From: an uncultured Lachnospiraceae bacterium
GTDB lineage: Bacteria > Bacillota > Clostridia > Lachnospirales > Lachnospiraceae
Direction of reading: 5' to 3'
DNA: 19,660 bases
Assembly: GCA_902782965.1 (NCBI GenBank)
Contig: CACZPG010000238.1
Location: 1 to 19,660, forward strand
Within the stretch, counting starts at the first letter, position 1, and each line of letters opens with the position of its first letter. The translations under genes were made by a program, and so were the position numbers. Positions 7,915 through 16,344 of the stretch are shown one piece after another. The notes beneath the pieces are model-generated. The model was not told the DNA's origin. It saw only the letters and a program-made list of their open reading frames with translations, and ran no database searches.

Positions 7915-9255
7915 CTATCTCTTATTGGAACGTCTCCATATTCTCCTGGATTCTGCTTCCTTTACCAGAGCATCTCTGAAATCAGGATGTGCAATTGAAA
8001 TCAGATCTTCAGCACGTTCCCAGGTTGACTTTCCTTCAAGATTGATGACACCATATTCTGTTGCTATGAAATAAACCTGACTTCTCGGAGAAGTAATGAT
8101 ATCTCCATCAAACTGAGGTCTTACTCTCGAATGATAGGTTCCGTCCTTCTCTTTATATCTTGAGGTCATGCATATAAATGCCTTTCCACCTCTTGATGCT
8201 GAAGCTCCTGCAAGAAAATCCAGCTGTCCTCCGGTACCGCTGATCTGTCTGGATCCGGAGCTTTCAGCCGCCACCTGTCCGTAGAGATCCACCGCTACAC
8301 ATCCATTGATGGAAACCATATTATCAAGCTGAGCTATGACACTTGGTCTGTTAACATATTCAAGTGGATAAGCAGCAATACCATGATTATCATCCAGCCA
8401 TTCGTAGAGTTCATTGGAACCAACGGCACAACCGAACACGCCTTTACCTTTATCTATATTCTTAAGCTTATTTGTAAGTTTTCCGGAACGATAGAGTTCC
8501 AGATAAGCATCCGTACACAACTCAGTATGCATCCCGAGATCCTTAATATCCGATTCAGATATCAGTTTACCAACAGCATTCGGTATACTTCCTATACCAA
8601 GCTGTAGATTGGCTCCGTCAACAATATAAGGAATAATGTGTGAAGCTATCTGAATATCTATTTCTCTCGGTTTTATCGGAAGCATATCTCTGAAAGGTGC
8701 ATGAAGTCCTTCAACTACATAATCGACATCTGAAATGTGAATACACTCATGATAGCCTCCATGAATCTTAGGCATATTCTCATTAACTTCTACGATTACT
8801 ATATCAGCTTTCTCGCATATAGGACCGGCTACTCCGGTATTAACCGAGAAATTGAAATAACCATGCTTATCCATAGGTGAAACGCTGACCATAACTACAT
8901 TTACCTTAATAAAATACTCATAATAGGCAGCATTATTATGAAACACCATCGGAATATAGTAACAAAGTCCCTTATCACAAAGCTTCCTCTCATAGGAGGA
9001 ACAATGCCAGCTGTGATAGATGAAATGTTCTTCAGTACCATCACATTCTGCTACTTCGATTGGTCCGGGCAGCAGATTTCCTCTGATCTTTACGTCCTGA
9101 AGTTCTTCTTTTCTGGCTGCCAGAGCTTTGTCAAGAAGCACGGGCATACCCAGCGAACTTGTATAGTCTACCCAGTCGCCGTCTTTTACGACTTTTACCG
9201 CCTCCTCAGGAGTACGGAGTTTCTGTATATATTCACGCGTATAATCTATCAGCAT
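7915..9255 (-). CDS. acetyl-CoA hydrolase/transferase family protein, probable butyryl-CoA:acetate (or 4-hydroxybutyrate) CoA-transferase
   Basis: This 446-residue protein belongs to the family-I CoA-transferases that move CoA between acids, in butyrate producers from butyryl-CoA to acetate as the last step of butyrate formation. Signs are GDWVDY (26-31), MDKHGYFNFS (128-137), EVNENMPKIHGG (156-167), CIHISDVDYVVEG (171-183), LQLGIGSIPNAVG (217-229) and GMHTEL (241-246), whose Glu245 aligns with the catalytic glutamate. SGTGGQLDF (339-347), STWERAEDLISIAHPDFR (410-427) and the tail IWRRSN closely resemble the Roseburia-type butyryl-CoA:acetate enzyme; the N-terminal third diverges more. Substrate cannot be settled by eye: 4-hydroxybutyrate or propionate transfer are alternatives. 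It starts 20 nt after rqcH, is probably cotranscribed with it, and is followed by a strong terminator. A G-rich run lies just upstream of the ATG as ribosome site. Confidence 0.88.
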   Translation of the reverse strand: MLIDYTREYIQKLRTPEEAVKVVKDGDWVDYTSSLGMPVLLDKALAARKEELQDVKIRGNLLPGPIEVAECDGTEEHFIYHSWHCSSYERKLCDKGLCYYIPMVFHNNAAYYEYFIKVNVVMVSVSPMDKHGYFNFSVNTGVAGPICEKADIVIVEVNENMPKIHGGYHECIHISDVDYVVEGLHAPFRDMLPIKPREIDIQIASHIIPYIVDGANLQLGIGSIPNAVGKLISESDIKDLGMHTELCTDAYLELYRSGKLTNKLKNIDKGKGVFGCAVGSNELYEWLDDNHGIAAYPLEYVNRPSVIAQLDNMVSINGCVAVDLYGQVAAESSGSRQISGTGGQLDFLAGASASRGGKAFICMTSRYKEKDGTYHSRVRPQFDGDIITSPRSQVYFIATEYGVINLEGKSTWERAEDLISIAHPDFRDALVKEAESRRIWRRSNKR

Positions 9256-9275
9256 AGCACATCCCCCATATAACC

Positions 9276-11075
9276 TTAGTCTTCCGCCGGCTTCACCGAA
9301 CCCTTCCCCGGTTTTGCCATCATGGAATAGTTTGTATGATAAATAACATATCCCGGTTTTGCTCCTGGTGGTTTCTTCAGATTCTTCCTTTCGGTATAAT
9401 CTATTTCTACCTTCGGAGCTTCACGTCCACTTGAATAATACGCAGCCAGAGAAGCAGCTTCTTCAAAGACTCTGTCTGGTACATCGTCTATTCCACTGTC
9501 GGTAGATTTAAGTCTGACTATAACGTGCGAGCCAGGCATCCCCTTGGAATGGAACCATAAATCTCTTCCTGTGGCCATTTCAAATGTGAGCTTGTCATTC
9601 TGGATATTATTCTTTCCGACATAAATGTCATAACCATCGCTGGAAATGAAATGGAATACTTCAGACGGAGCCGTCCTTCCTCTTCCCTTAAGCTTTCTGC
9701 TTATTTTAATAATCCCCGATTCAGCCAGTTCTTTTCTGAGTTCTTCAATATCTGCCTCAGTCTCTGCTATTTCAAGAGAATGTTTAACAGACAGCAGGTA
9801 ATCCAGTTCTTCTTTTGTTTTCTGAACGAACTCGGTAAGCGCCGCAAAGGTTCTCTTCTTCTTATTATACTTCTCAAAATATCGCTTGGAATTCTCACTG
9901 GCAGAAAGATCCGTATCAAGAGGAATTACAATTTCCTGATTATCATAATAGTTGATACATTTCAGAGAGTCTTCTCCACCCTTAAGTTCATAACCATAAG
10001 TATTCAGAAGTTCACCGTATATTCTGTATTTATCTCTATCCTCTGTACTCTTCAATTGCTGAAGCTGCTGATCATATTTTCTCGAAGCTCTCTCTATGGC
10101 ATTGGTCAGAAGCTTACGTATATCCTGGGATTTACTCCTGATACTTACCGTCCGTTCTTTCTTACTATAGAAATCCTCAAGAAGTTTCGATATACCTTCT
10201 TCGGCTGTCTCAACCGAACTATTATCACCTCCGCGATACATTGTAAGTTCTGTAACATGATAATCCTTTGGAACACCATCTACAGAAGCTACTGACGGTG
10301 TATATGCCTCCTCATGTATCATGCTGATGACCGAAGCCAGATTCTCATAAAGCCTGTCAATCTGTTCGGAGCTAAGATCGGTGAAAGTAGCTCTCGAATC
10401 GATTCCCGACCTGTATACTATTTCTTCAGAAATGGTTTTCGAAAAACCGGTCAAGGAGGAATACAGAACCTTTGGAACCGGTCCGCTTTTTAACATGAGA
10501 TTCTTCTCATAGGCCTCTCTGTTGAAATCTGTCAGAGGATTCAGCTTACCCTGTGAATCCGGTCTTTCATACTCTCTGCCCGGATAAATGATTCTGAGCT
10601 TGTCCTCATCTCCGGCATCTTCTCTTCCGAGATCCGGGAGAACTCTCTTCAGACAATCCAGTATCTTCATCTCATCATCAGCAAGAATGATATTGCTCTG
10701 TCTACCCATTATTTCAACAATAAGATGTCTCTCGGAAATGTCTCCCATTTCATCCATATGTTCAAATACGAAATCAAATATTCTGTCAAAGCCCGGCTGT
10801 TCGATACGTGTCAGTCTTCCATTTCCCAGATGCTTTCTGAGAAGCATGCAGAAGGCCGGAGCCTGCATCGGTGCATTGGGAAGACTTCCCGCTATGTATA
10901 CTATCGGAAGCGCCGCGCCTGCGGAAATATAGAGTTTTGTCTGTCCTTTAAATCCTTTGATCGTAAGAGTTATAATATCCGGGGAAGGCTGCTGGATTTT
11001 AAGACATCTTCCACCCAGACACTGTTTCTTTATCTCGGATATTACACCACTCACTACTATTCCATCATATGCCAT
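9276..11075 (-). CDS. rqcH: Rqc2/RqcH-type ribosome quality control protein (NFACT family)
   Basis: This 599-residue protein matches bacterial RqcH, which binds stalled 50S subunits and recruits alanyl-tRNA to add C-terminal poly-alanine tags to stuck chains. The NFACT-N domain opens with MAYDGIVVSGVISEI and carries Asp97-Arg98 in QPGFDRIF, the position of the DR pair required in B. subtilis RqcH; EIMGRQSNIIL (121-131) follows. A helix-hairpin-helix region (about 200-225) and two long charged coiled coils (about 290-350 and 395-455) are visible, then the NFACT-R domain with DIYVGKNNIQND (483-494), GRDLWFHSKGMPGSHVI (503-519) and PGYVIYH. Older annotation calls this family fibronectin-binding protein (FbpA). 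Length is normal. It begins a unit after the glgA terminator; the ribosome site is weak (AGGA) and I saw no clear promoter. Confidence 0.93.
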   Translation of the reverse strand: MAYDGIVVSGVISEIKKQCLGGRCLKIQQPSPDIITLTIKGFKGQTKLYISAGAALPIVYIAGSLPNAPMQAPAFCMLLRKHLGNGRLTRIEQPGFDRIFDFVFEHMDEMGDISERHLIVEIMGRQSNIILADDEMKILDCLKRVLPDLGREDAGDEDKLRIIYPGREYERPDSQGKLNPLTDFNREAYEKNLMLKSGPVPKVLYSSLTGFSKTISEEIVYRSGIDSRATFTDLSSEQIDRLYENLASVISMIHEEAYTPSVASVDGVPKDYHVTELTMYRGGDNSSVETAEEGISKLLEDFYSKKERTVSIRSKSQDIRKLLTNAIERASRKYDQQLQQLKSTEDRDKYRIYGELLNTYGYELKGGEDSLKCINYYDNQEIVIPLDTDLSASENSKRYFEKYNKKKRTFAALTEFVQKTKEELDYLLSVKHSLEIAETEADIEELRKELAESGIIKISRKLKGRGRTAPSEVFHFISSDGYDIYVGKNNIQNDKLTFEMATGRDLWFHSKGMPGSHVIVRLKSTDSGIDDVPDRVFEEAASLAAYYSSGREAPKVEIDYTERKNLKKPPGAKPGYVIYHTNYSMMAKPGKGSVKPAED

Positions 11076-11112
11076 TATTCTAATCCTGTTTTCCTGTTTA
11101 TCATTGTTTCTT

Positions 11113-11145
11113 AAAATAAAACCCGCACGTTTAAATGCGGGTTTT
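11113..11145 (-). terminator. intrinsic terminator after glgA
   Basis: A perfect 10-bp stem (11118-11127 / 11136-11145, AAAACCCGCA with TGCGGGTTTT) closes an 8-nt loop. On the minus strand the stem runs into TTTTATTTT. It begins 15 nt after the glgA stop. The symmetric sequence could also act on the plus strand, but nothing is transcribed towards it from that side. Confidence 0.88.
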
Positions 11146-11160
11146 GTCTGTTATGAACGT

Positions 11161-12597
11161 TTAAAGTTCTGAATACAGCTGTTCATAAATCTTAGCACTC
11201 TGATCCCAGCTATAATCCTGCTCCATAGCTCTCTTCATCATCTTCTGCCAGTCTTCCTTCTTATCGAAGAATATCTGTTTCGAATAATTGATAGTATTCA
11301 GGAGCTCTCTTGCATCATAATTTGCAAAACTGAAACCTGTACCTGTTCCCTCGAATTCGTTATAAGGCTGAACCGTATCCTTAAGTCCACCGGTCTCTCT
11401 TACGATAGGAAGCGAACCATATTTAAGTGCCATCAGCTGGGTAAGTCCACAAGGTTCAAATCTTGATGGAACAAGAATTGAATCACAGCCTGCATATATC
11501 TTATGAGACAGTTCATCACTGAAATAGATATTTGCAGAAAGTTTAGCAGGATGGAAGCCCTGATAATATCTGAACATATCCTCATATCTTCTGTCACCGG
11601 TTCCTAGAACTACCAGCTGTGTACCATCTGTCATGATATCATTCATGATGTGATCAATAAGGTCAAGTCCCTTCTGATCTGTAAGTCTGGATACGATACC
11701 CATTACATAGGCATTCTCGTCTTCCGGAAGACCCAGTTCTTTCTGAAGTGCCAGCTTATTCTTAAGCTTATTCTTCTTATAATTACGTGTATTATATTTA
11801 CACTCTATCTTATTATCCTTAGCCGGATTAAATACATCATAATCGATACCGTTTACAATACCCCAGAGACTCTGCCAGCGCGCCTGAAGCAATCCATCCA
11901 GACCTTCACCATAGTAAGGTGTCTGAATCTCATGAGCATATGTATTGGAAACTGTGGTAATCTTGTCTGCATATACAAGACCACCCTTCAGCATGCTTGC
12001 ATCTTTGTTCATCTCAAGCTTATCCGGAGTGAAGAGATCACTTGGAAGTCCTGAATATTCCTGAACTGTTTTGATATCCCATTTACCCTGGAACTGAAGA
12101 TTATGAATAGTCATAACCGATTTGATTCCCTGATAGAAAGGATTGCTGGCAAAGAGTGTCTTAAGATAAACCGGAACAAGTCCTGCCTGCCAGTCATGAC
12201 AGTGAACGATATCCGGTCTGAAACCGATACTCGGAAGAATCGAAAGAGCAGCCTTACAGAAGTAACAGTACTTCTCGATATCCCACTTCACATCGCCGTA
12301 AATATTGAAGCCATTGAAATAGTATTCATTATCTATGAAATAAATCGGAACTCCCTCATATTCCATATACATAACACCGACATACTGCTGTCTCCAGCCA
12401 ATATCCATATGAAAATGTGTTATGTATTTCATACTGTTCTTAAACTTCTCAGGAAGACACATATAATTCGGAATGATTACCCGAACATCATATTCATTTC
12501 TATTAAATTTCTTGGGAAGTGTACCAACAACATCAGCCAGACCACCGGTCTTGATAAACGGAACACACTCTGATGCAATGTAAGCTATTTTCTTCAT
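11161..12597 (-). CDS. glgA: glycogen synthase (ADP-glucose type, GT5)
   Basis: This 478-residue glucosyltransferase extends alpha-1,4-glucan chains from ADP-glucose in the cytoplasm. The N-terminal Rossmann domain begins MKKIAYIASECVPFIKTGGLADV, here noted as KTGGL (16-20), the nucleotide-sugar loop of the family. HCHDWQAG-type text appears as VHCHDWQAGLVPVYLK, followed by SVMTIHNLQFQGKW. The C-terminal domain holds VSRLTDQKG, VPSRFEPCGLTQL (the E-x7-E region) and RETGGLKDTV. Length is standard for GlgA. None of glgB, glgC, glgD or glgP is adjacent, so glgA stands alone here. GGAGGGG lies about eight nt before the ATG. The 142-nt leader contains a promoter-like element and a hairpin, and a good terminator follows, so it may be its own transcription unit. 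Confidence 0.96.
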   Translation of the reverse strand: MKKIAYIASECVPFIKTGGLADVVGTLPKKFNRNEYDVRVIIPNYMCLPEKFKNSMKYITHFHMDIGWRQQYVGVMYMEYEGVPIYFIDNEYYFNGFNIYGDVKWDIEKYCYFCKAALSILPSIGFRPDIVHCHDWQAGLVPVYLKTLFASNPFYQGIKSVMTIHNLQFQGKWDIKTVQEYSGLPSDLFTPDKLEMNKDASMLKGGLVYADKITTVSNTYAHEIQTPYYGEGLDGLLQARWQSLWGIVNGIDYDVFNPAKDNKIECKYNTRNYKKNKLKNKLALQKELGLPEDENAYVMGIVSRLTDQKGLDLIDHIMNDIMTDGTQLVVLGTGDRRYEDMFRYYQGFHPAKLSANIYFSDELSHKIYAGCDSILVPSRFEPCGLTQLMALKYGSLPIVRETGGLKDTVQPYNEFEGTGTGFSFANYDARELLNTINYSKQIFFDKKEDWQKMMKRAMEQDYSWDQSAKIYEQLYSEL

Positions 12598-12620
12598 AAA
12601 CTACGCCCCTCCATATATCC

Positions 12621-12660
12621 AAAATGTAACGGAACACAACTGGCTCTGCTGTCACATTTT
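12621..12660 (-). promoter_or_regulatory. hairpin in the glgA leader
   Basis: The arms 12621-12630 and 12651-12660 pair over ten bases (one G-U on the minus-strand RNA) around a 20-nt loop. On the minus strand only four T fall inside the stem and no T run follows, so it is a poor terminator in this direction. It ends just upstream of the glgA ribosome-binding site. It may shape glgA translation, or be the weak 3' end of the upstream gene. Confidence 0.35.
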
Positions 12661-12701
12661 TATAATTCAGTAATTCTTCCCTATGAAAATCACTACCGTT
12701 A

Positions 12702-12710
12702 ATTATATCA
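12702..12710 (-). promoter_or_regulatory. extended -10 element, possible glgA promoter
   Basis: On the minus strand TGA-TATAAT (12710-12702) matches the extended -10 form TGnTATAAT. The -35 position holds only TATTCA, a weak match. The start point would lie near 12695, about 98 nt before the glgA ATG. The region is AT-rich, so a chance match is possible. Confidence 0.4.
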
Positions 12711-12739
12711 AAATATCATAATTTTGAATAGCATAAATG

Positions 12740-13396
12740 TTACTTATTAATCTTAGATTTTATCTCAAGAAATGCCTTTATAGTCTCAACACAGCCTCTG
12801 ATACCAAGCTTGGATGAATCAAGTGAAAGATCATAATTCTTAATATCTGTCCACTCACAACCGGTATATTTGAAATAATAATCGGCCTTTCTTTCATCAA
12901 CCTTCATCAGATAGTTTCTGAGTTCGTTCTCAGGCATGTAATGTTTGGAAGATGCTCTCTTAAGTTTGAAGCCTATTGGTGCATGAACAAACACGTGCAC
13001 CGCATTAGGATCATTTCTAAGGATATAATTAGCACAGCGACCAACAATAACACAGGATTCCCTGTTAGCAAGTTCTGTTATTATTTCAGACTGATAATCA
13101 TAGAGATTCCTGATAAGAGCTATATCTTCACCCTCAAATTTGGTTGTGAGCACATCATCCACTACCGGTGAAGGAAGCGGATCATGATATACTTCTTTAG
13201 CAACATCGAAAAGCGAGGTATCCTTGATCATGTCATTATGAGATACAACATCACCCTGCATATTCTTATTGCTGGATACAAGTCTGAACATCTCACTGTC
13301 GTAACAGTTTACTCCAAGCTCTTCAGCAAGTCTCGTTCCGATCTTCTGTCCGCCTGAACAATACTCTCTTGCGATTGTAACTATGAATTTATCCAT
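12740..13396 (-). CDS. cytidylate kinase-like family protein
   Basis: This 218-residue protein matches the cytidylate-kinase-like family (PF13189), common in clostridia and distinct from true CMP kinase Cmk. It opens with ITIAREY-type sequence, here IVTIAREYCSGGQKIG (5-20), in which the P-loop is altered to a Ser-Gly-Gly-Gln form without the classic GKS/T. VIVGRCANYILRN (116-128) and VHVFVHAP (133-140) follow, and DERKADYYFKYTGCEW (167-182) with YDLSLDSSKLG (188-198) are the family's C-terminal signature. The true substrate of this family is not established; nucleotide binding is likely. It starts 75 nt after yebC with a GGGGGGAG ribosome site and may be cotranscribed with it. No fault is visible. 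Confidence 0.88.
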   Translation of the reverse strand: MDKFIVTIAREYCSGGQKIGTRLAEELGVNCYDSEMFRLVSSNKNMQGDVVSHNDMIKDTSLFDVAKEVYHDPLPSPVVDDVLTTKFEGEDIALIRNLYDYQSEIITELANRESCVIVGRCANYILRNDPNAVHVFVHAPIGFKLKRASSKHYMPENELRNYLMKVDERKADYYFKYTGCEWTDIKNYDLSLDSSKLGIRGCVETIKAFLEIKSKINK

Positions 13397-13471
13397 ACGC
13401 TCCCCCCTATACCTATTAGTCTATCTTCGTTTGGATTGACACCGTTCCATATTTCAAGCTGCACTCATTAC

Positions 13472-14197
13472 TTACTCTACGTTAGTATATACATCCTGCA
13501 CATCATCATCGGCATCAAGCAGATCAAGAATTCTGTCGAGATTCTTCTGATCTTCCTCTGAAGTAACAGCCACATAATTCTGAGGTATCATTGTAACCTC
13601 AGCAGAGGCCATCTTGATTCCTTCATTCTCGAAAGCATCTCTTACATCAGAGAATGCTGCTGGATCAGTTATGATTTCGAAGGAATCCTCTTCCTCTGAG
13701 AAATCTTCTGCTCCGGCATCCAGAGCAAACATCATCAGATCGTCTGCTCCCATATCTGTCTCTTCCTTGTCTATGATGATCTGACCTTTCTCATCGAACA
13801 TGTAGGATACACAACCTGTTACTCCGATGCTTCCACCACCCTTTGTAAATGCACTTCTTACATTTCCGGCAGTTCTGTTGTTATTGTCTGTAAGACATTT
13901 AACTATGATAGCAATTCCGCCAGGGCCGTAACCTTCATAAGTATTATATGAATAGTTAACGTTTTCCAGATCACCGGCAGCCTTCTTGATACCTCTTTCG
14001 ATGGTATCATTAGGCATGTTATTAGCCTTAGCCTTGGCAATTACATCACGAAGCTTTGCATTATTATCGGGGTTAGCTCCGCCTTCCTTAACTGCTACTG
14101 CGATTTCTCTTCCAATTACAGTGAATATCTTACCTTTAGCTGCATCATTTTTCTCTTTCTTAGCTCTGATATTCGCAAATTTTGAATGTCCTGACAT
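13472..14197 (-). CDS. YebC/PmpR-family protein (DNA-binding regulator or translation factor)
   Basis: This 241-residue protein belongs to the YebC family. The start MSGHSKFANIRAKKEKNDAAKG, noted here as MSGHSKFANI (1-10) and AAKGKIFT (19-26), is the family hallmark, although the usual Trp of SGHSKWANI is Phe. Other conserved parts are NNMPNDTIERGIKKA (about 59-73), YEGYGPGGIAIIV, TDNNNRTAGNVRSAFTKGGG and the acidic C-terminal region. Members were described as transcriptional regulators (PmpR), and more recent work ties YebC-type proteins to relief of proline-linked ribosome stalling; which applies here cannot be read from sequence. GAGGAA lies eight nt before the ATG. It lies between a CorC-type gene (89 nt upstream) and the cytidylate-kinase-like gene (75 nt downstream). 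Confidence 0.94.
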   Translation of the reverse strand: MSGHSKFANIRAKKEKNDAAKGKIFTVIGREIAVAVKEGGANPDNNAKLRDVIAKAKANNMPNDTIERGIKKAAGDLENVNYSYNTYEGYGPGGIAIIVKCLTDNNNRTAGNVRSAFTKGGGSIGVTGCVSYMFDEKGQIIIDKEETDMGADDLMMFALDAGAEDFSEEEDSFEIITDPAAFSDVRDAFENEGIKMASAEVTMIPQNYVAVTSEEDQKNLDRILDLLDADDDVQDVYTNVE

Positions 14198-14286
14198 TTA
14201 TTTTTCCTCTTCTTTCATAAATATAATTATTGTTTTATATAAATAATCCTCACCATTGGTTTGGAATGAAATAGCTTTTTATAAGT

Positions 14287-15093
14287 CTATTTGTCTTCAT
14301 TCTCCGGATTGGAAAGTCTGGTTATTCGTACTGACTTGATCAGTCTGTCCTCAATCTCCGTTGTCTCAAAAGAATATCCTCCATAATCTATCTTGATATT
14401 CTCATTCAGCTTCGGGAACCTTCCAAGCTTATATAGCAGAAATCCGTTCAGAGTCTCGATATCCGTATCCGGAAATTCCAGATCCTCTATCAGTTCTTCA
14501 AGATCATGAAGCTTGATCATTCCGTCCACCAGATAACCATCTCCATAGGTCTCACTTACCTCTTCGGTTTCCTCATCATGTTCATCCCAGATATTTCCGA
14601 CTATCTCTTCGAGAATATCTTCCAGGGTGACCAGACCATCAGTCTGACCGTATTCATCTATGACAACCGCCATATGATTCTTCTCTTTCTGCATCTTCTT
14701 CAGAAGTTTGGAAATATCATATGTAGGATGAATGTACATAGCCTCATCTGTTACATTCTCTATAATTTCTTCCGGATCCTTCAGAAATACCTTGATAATA
14801 TCCTTGATATGAATAGCGCCTGTAATATTATCGATATCTCCGTCATATACCGGAAATCTGGAATAACCGCTCTCAAGACAGCTCTCAAGAATGTTATCAA
14901 TAGTCTCATCCTTGCTGAGGGCAAATATCTTATTACGGCTGGTCATGATATCACGTACAATCTTATCATCCAGGTCAAGTATATTGGAGATCATCTCCAC
15001 TTCCTCTTCCTCAATGAAACCGTGTTCATGCCCTTCTTCCACCAGGTCCAGAATCTCCTCCTCGACCCGTTCTTCGTCTTTCTTTTTAAACAT
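14287..15093 (-). CDS. CBS-pair and CorC/HlyC domain protein (soluble, hemolysin-like)
   Basis: This 268-residue protein has an acidic helical start (1-45), two CBS motifs (about 48-105, with DIMTSRNKIFAL and GYSRFPVYD; about 113-170, with MAVVIDEYGQTDGLVTLEDILEE split at 141-163) and a C-terminal CorC_HlyC domain (about 185-260, DGMIKLHDLEEL and TLNGFLLYKLGRFP). It lacks the N-terminal membrane domain (DUF21/CNNM) of full-length relatives, as does E. coli CorC, so it should be cytoplasmic or membrane-associated through a partner. In the family these proteins are linked to magnesium/cobalt efflux; CBS pairs usually bind adenine nucleotides. Hemolysin-like names are historic. It starts 19 nt after alr with GGGAG ten nt before the ATG, so it is very probably cotranscribed with alr. 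Confidence 0.9.
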   Translation of the reverse strand: MFKKKDEERVEEEILDLVEEGHEHGFIEEEEVEMISNILDLDDKIVRDIMTSRNKIFALSKDETIDNILESCLESGYSRFPVYDGDIDNITGAIHIKDIIKVFLKDPEEIIENVTDEAMYIHPTYDISKLLKKMQKEKNHMAVVIDEYGQTDGLVTLEDILEEIVGNIWDEHDEETEEVSETYGDGYLVDGMIKLHDLEELIEDLEFPDTDIETLNGFLLYKLGRFPKLNENIKIDYGGYSFETTEIEDRLIKSVRITRLSNPENEDK

Positions 15094-15112
15094 AGAACTT
15101 CAGCTCCCTGTA

Positions 15113-16288
15113 TTATTTCAGATAATTAACCTCCAGGATTTCTCTGCCATTTCTATAATAAACCCGTGGTACACGTCGACTTATTCTACAGACCGTTTCA
15201 TAATTGAAGCTGTTTGCAGGCTCCGCTATTTCTTCAACAGGAATAGCCTTATCTCCCTGAGTTCCGAAGAGAACCACTTCATCTTCTACCTTAACATTTT
15301 CATCATCAGCAGTCTTAATATCCGTAACATCTATCATAATCTGATCCATACAGACTCTGCCAAGGATCGGAGCATACTGACCATGTATCAGAACCCTTCC
15401 CTGATTCGAAAGAGCTCTTGGATACCCATCCGCATATCCTGCCGAAACAGTAGCAATCTTCATAGGCCGTTCGGTCACATATGTCCATCCATAACCGATT
15501 CCTCTTCCGGCAGGAAGATCCTTAACGTGAACCACTCGAGCCTTAAGACTCATGGCAGGTCTTAAAACAACCGACTTATCTATCTCTTCAGACGGATACA
15601 ATCCATATATTACTATACCCAGGCGCATCATGTCAAAACCATCTGAATGGATTTCCATTGCACCTGCGCTGTTATCAATATGTCTGATTCTCAGTGATAC
15701 ACCTCTCTCTTCCAGAGATTTAACAAACCAGGAAAAAGCCTCATACTGTTTAGATGCATCCGACTTATCTTCATAATCAGCCTTGGCATAATGTGTAAAT
15801 ATACCTTCCACATCAAGTCCCTCAAGCTGTGAAAGTCTCCAGGCTTCATCCACTCCGGCTTCATCACATTGAAAACCTATCCTGCTCATACCACTGTCAA
15901 CCTTGATATGAACCTTCGCTTTTAATCCTTTGTTCCTGGCCTTTTCAGAAAGAAGGGAAGCCTTATCATAATCGTACATTGCAACGGTTATATCATTATC
16001 AATAACTGTATCATATTCCGATTCATCAGTATAACCAAGAATAAGAACTGGTTTGGTTATTGATGCATTTCTGAGCTCCATTGCCTCATCTACAGTTGCA
16101 GTAGCATAGTAGTCAGCCAGATCATCAAGTTCTCTTGCAAGAGTAACAGCGCCATGTCCGTAGGCATCCGCCTTAATAACCAGAAGCGTCTTCCTGTCCT
16201 TCGGATTAAGCGCCTTCACTGTTTCGATATTATATCTTATTGCATCTAAATCTATATCTGCTTCAATTCGTCTGTATTTCGTGTCCAT
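15113..16288 (-). CDS. alr: alanine racemase
   Basis: This 391-residue PLP enzyme interconverts L- and D-alanine, supplying D-alanine for peptidoglycan. The PLP lysine is Lys39 in VIKADAYGHG (37-46), and the second catalytic residue is Tyr266 in GIGYGWTY (263-270). VDSGMSRIGF (130-139), HIDNSAGA (203-210), MRLGIVIYG, VSAGYADGYPR (281-291) and GRVCMDQIMIDVT (310-322) are all present. Length is typical. The ATG at 16288 gives the usual start just before AEIDLDAI-like sequence (here ADIDLDAI), but no clear Shine-Dalgarno sequence lies in the 15 nt upstream; the nearest purine run, AAAGGA, is nearly 30 nt away, so initiation may be weak. A promoter-like TGGTATAAT lies within the preceding terminator loop. 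Confidence 0.96.
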   Translation of the reverse strand: MDTKYRRIEADIDLDAIRYNIETVKALNPKDRKTLLVIKADAYGHGAVTLARELDDLADYYATATVDEAMELRNASITKPVLILGYTDESEYDTVIDNDITVAMYDYDKASLLSEKARNKGLKAKVHIKVDSGMSRIGFQCDEAGVDEAWRLSQLEGLDVEGIFTHYAKADYEDKSDASKQYEAFSWFVKSLEERGVSLRIRHIDNSAGAMEIHSDGFDMMRLGIVIYGLYPSEEIDKSVVLRPAMSLKARVVHVKDLPAGRGIGYGWTYVTERPMKIATVSAGYADGYPRALSNQGRVLIHGQYAPILGRVCMDQIMIDVTDIKTADDENVKVEDEVVLFGTQGDKAIPVEEIAEPANSFNYETVCRISRRVPRVYYRNGREILEVNYLK

Positions 16289-16344
16289 AATAATACGCTT
16301 TAAAATGCTATTATTCCTTTCTGCTTATTTGCCAGCTTTGTATC

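Noticed and set aside
9651..10295. Plus-strand open frame of about 214 codons opposite rqcH
   Set aside because: Antisense to the well-supported rqcH coding region; the translation is Phe/Ile/Leu-rich shadow sequence without a family signature.
13397..13471. Possible promoter before the cytidylate-kinase-like gene (TTGAAA on the minus strand)
   Set aside because: No -10-like hexamer lies at 16-18 nt; read-through from yebC is the simpler explanation.
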